DNA from: Thermoplasmata archaeon | GTDB lineage: Archaea > Thermoplasmatota > Thermoplasmata > Thermoplasmatales > Thermoplasmataceae | Length of the DNA stretch: 6,932 nucleotides | NCBI GenBank assembly: GCA_021850745.1 | Contig: JAJZKX010000093.1 | Coordinates: 1 to 6,932, forward strand | Reading direction: 5' to 3' | Shown here: in pieces, positions 5,907 through 6,932 of the stretch | How positions within the stretch are numbered: the stretch's first letter is position 1 | How the letters are laid out: every line of letters starts with the position of its first letter | Position numbers and translations under genes: made by a program | Notes under the pieces: model-generated | What the model was told of the DNA's origin: nothing | The model's input: only the letters and a program-made list of their open reading frames with translations | Database searches by the model: none

Positions 5907-6932
5907 TTGGGAGAACTTTCAACCACTCACAGGATTTTTCCCGGGGATTCCAGGAAAATGGCCAAAATCGAAGATTCATCGGTAGATCTGGTGGTTACCT
6001 CTCCTCCGTACCCAATGATTGAGATGTGGGACGGCATCTTTTCTGAGATGAACCCTGCCATAGGCACCTTCCTGCTGGAAGGGGAAGCAGACAGGGCCTA
6101 TGACCTTATGCACCAGGAACTGGATAAGGCTTGGGGAGAAACCTGGAGGATCCTGAAACCAGGCGGCATTGCCTGCATCAATATCGGGGACGCCACGAGG
6201 ACATTAGGGGAAGAATACCGGTTATACCCGTCTCACAGCACCATTTCAATGTCAATGAAAAGGCTTGGGTTCTACGAGTCGCCTTCCATAATCTGGAAAA
6301 AACAGACAAACTCCCCTAACAAGTTCCTCGGTTCGGGAACCATGCCTCCGGGCGCATATGTGACGCTGGAACATGAATACATACTCATATTCAGGAAACC
6401 TCCGAGGAGGCAGTTCCCGTCAGGGCGGCAAAAGGAATCGAGGGCAGCCAGTTCGTATTTCTGGGAGGAAAGGAATGCCTGGTTTACGGATATATGGGAA
6501 GATATCAAGGGAGCAAGGCAGAGCATGCATGAAGCCGACACAAGGAAGAGAAGCGCAGCTTTTCCCTTTGAGGTGCCTTTCAGGCTCATAAACATGTTCT
6601 CAGTGAAAGGTGACACTGTTGTTGATCCTTTTGCGGGAACAGGAACAACTGTCATGGCGGCTGCCGCAAGCGGCAGAAACAGCGTTGGTTATGAAAAAGA
6701 CAATGGCCTGGCATCCATGGCAATGGGCCGGCTCTTAGGTTCCGTGCCATTCCTTAGGTCCGCTGCAGAAACAAGGATTTCCAGCCACAGTGAATACGTG
6801 GAAGCTGAAACGGCAAGCGGCAGGAATTTCCCCCACTGGAACAGTACATATGGGTTCATGGTGAAGACAGCACCTGAAGAACGCCTAGAAATCTGCGTAC
6901 TGAAAGAAATCACCCAAGCAAAGGAAAATGGG
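5907..6932 (+). CDS. Beta-class (permuted) DNA methyltransferase, N4-cytosine or N6-adenine, 3' end outside window
   Basis: Transfers a methyl group from S-adenosylmethionine to an exocyclic amino group in DNA. Seen: 342 codons with no stop before the right edge. Residues 8-18 (HRIFPGDSRKM) and 24-35 (SVDLVVTSPPYP region) give catalytic motif IV with SPPY at 32-35; PPGAYVTLEHEYILIFRK follows mid-protein. The SAM-binding motif I, DPFAGTGTT, is at 240-248. Motif IV before motif I is the permuted beta order (N6_N4_Mtase family). SPPY rather than DPPY leans toward N4-cytosine but does not prove it. Start: the ATG at 5958 would cut off HRIFPGDSRK, which is conserved in the family. The frame is open back to 5844, and TTG at 5907 sits about 26 bp after a TATA-like box, so TTG is chosen. 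After motif I the protein continues for about 85 residues without recognisable domains. No endonuclease is visible; one could lie beyond the edge. Confidence 0.85.
   Translation, partial: MGELSTTHRIFPGDSRKMAKIEDSSVDLVVTSPPYPMIEMWDGIFSEMNPAIGTFLLEGEADRAYDLMHQELDKAWGETWRILKPGGIACINIGDATRTLGEEYRLYPSHSTISMSMKRLGFYESPSIIWKKQTNSPNKFLGSGTMPPGAYVTLEHEYILIFRKPPRRQFPSGRQKESRAASSYFWEERNAWFTDIWEDIKGARQSMHEADTRKRSAAFPFEVPFRLINMFSVKGDTVVDPFAGTGTTVMAAAASGRNSVGYEKDNGLASMAMGRLLGSVPFLRSAAETRISSHSEYVEAETASGRNFPHWNSTYGFMVKTAPEERLEICVLKEITQAKENG

Noticed and set aside
6272..6655. 127-codon antisense reading frame opposite the methyltransferase
   Set aside because: It lies opposite conserved methyltransferase motifs, including motif I, and shows no domain. 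Shadow frame.
1..6932. CRISPR array, insertion sequence, attachment site or defence island
   Set aside because: No regularly spaced repeats, long terminal inverted repeats, transposase or integrase motifs were seen. One methyltransferase at the edge is not enough to call a defence system.

Overview
The window reads as chromosomal DNA of a thermoacidophilic archaeon of the Thermoplasmatales type. The clues are archaeal TATA-like boxes about 25 bp upstream of start codons that lack a Shine-Dalgarno (SD) sequence (leaderless genes), AGG as the favoured arginine codon, roughly half G+C, C5-pathway heme genes, and a secreted acylase with very few charged residues and many N-glycosylation sequons, as expected for a protein working outside the cell in acid. 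No species can be named from the sequence alone. Genes are packed with gaps of 8 to about 120 bp, and no stretch over 300 bp lacks a gene.

Layout: 1-308 (minus) is the N-terminal part of an AlkA/MAG-type DNA glycosylase cut by the window edge. A 111-bp divergent promoter region follows. 420-2885 (plus) encodes a secreted or membrane-anchored penicillin-acylase-family Ntn hydrolase with an intact catalytic set. It overlaps by 8 bp a small gene for a four-helix membrane protein (2878-3264). After a 121-bp leader region comes hemA (glutamyl-tRNA reductase, 3386-4564), which converges on hemL (glutamate-1-semialdehyde aminotransferase, minus, 4573-5811) with only 8 bp between the stop codons. A second divergent promoter region leads to a permuted (beta-class) DNA methyltransferase that runs off the right edge. 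Its best-supported start is a TTG at 5907, and the ATG at 5958 would remove conserved sequence.

HemA and HemL catalyse the two consecutive steps from glutamyl-tRNA to 5-aminolevulinate, so their adjacency is functional. The acylase and the small membrane protein look translationally coupled and probably act together at the cell surface; this pairing is the least explained part of the window. The glycosylase (alkylation repair) and the methyltransferase (DNA modification) show no obvious link to the rest. I see no CRISPR array, tRNA, rRNA, insertion sequence or prophage signature, and no clearly novel multi-gene system. The most interesting leads are the acylase/membrane-protein pair, the structured hemA leader and the methyltransferase at the edge.
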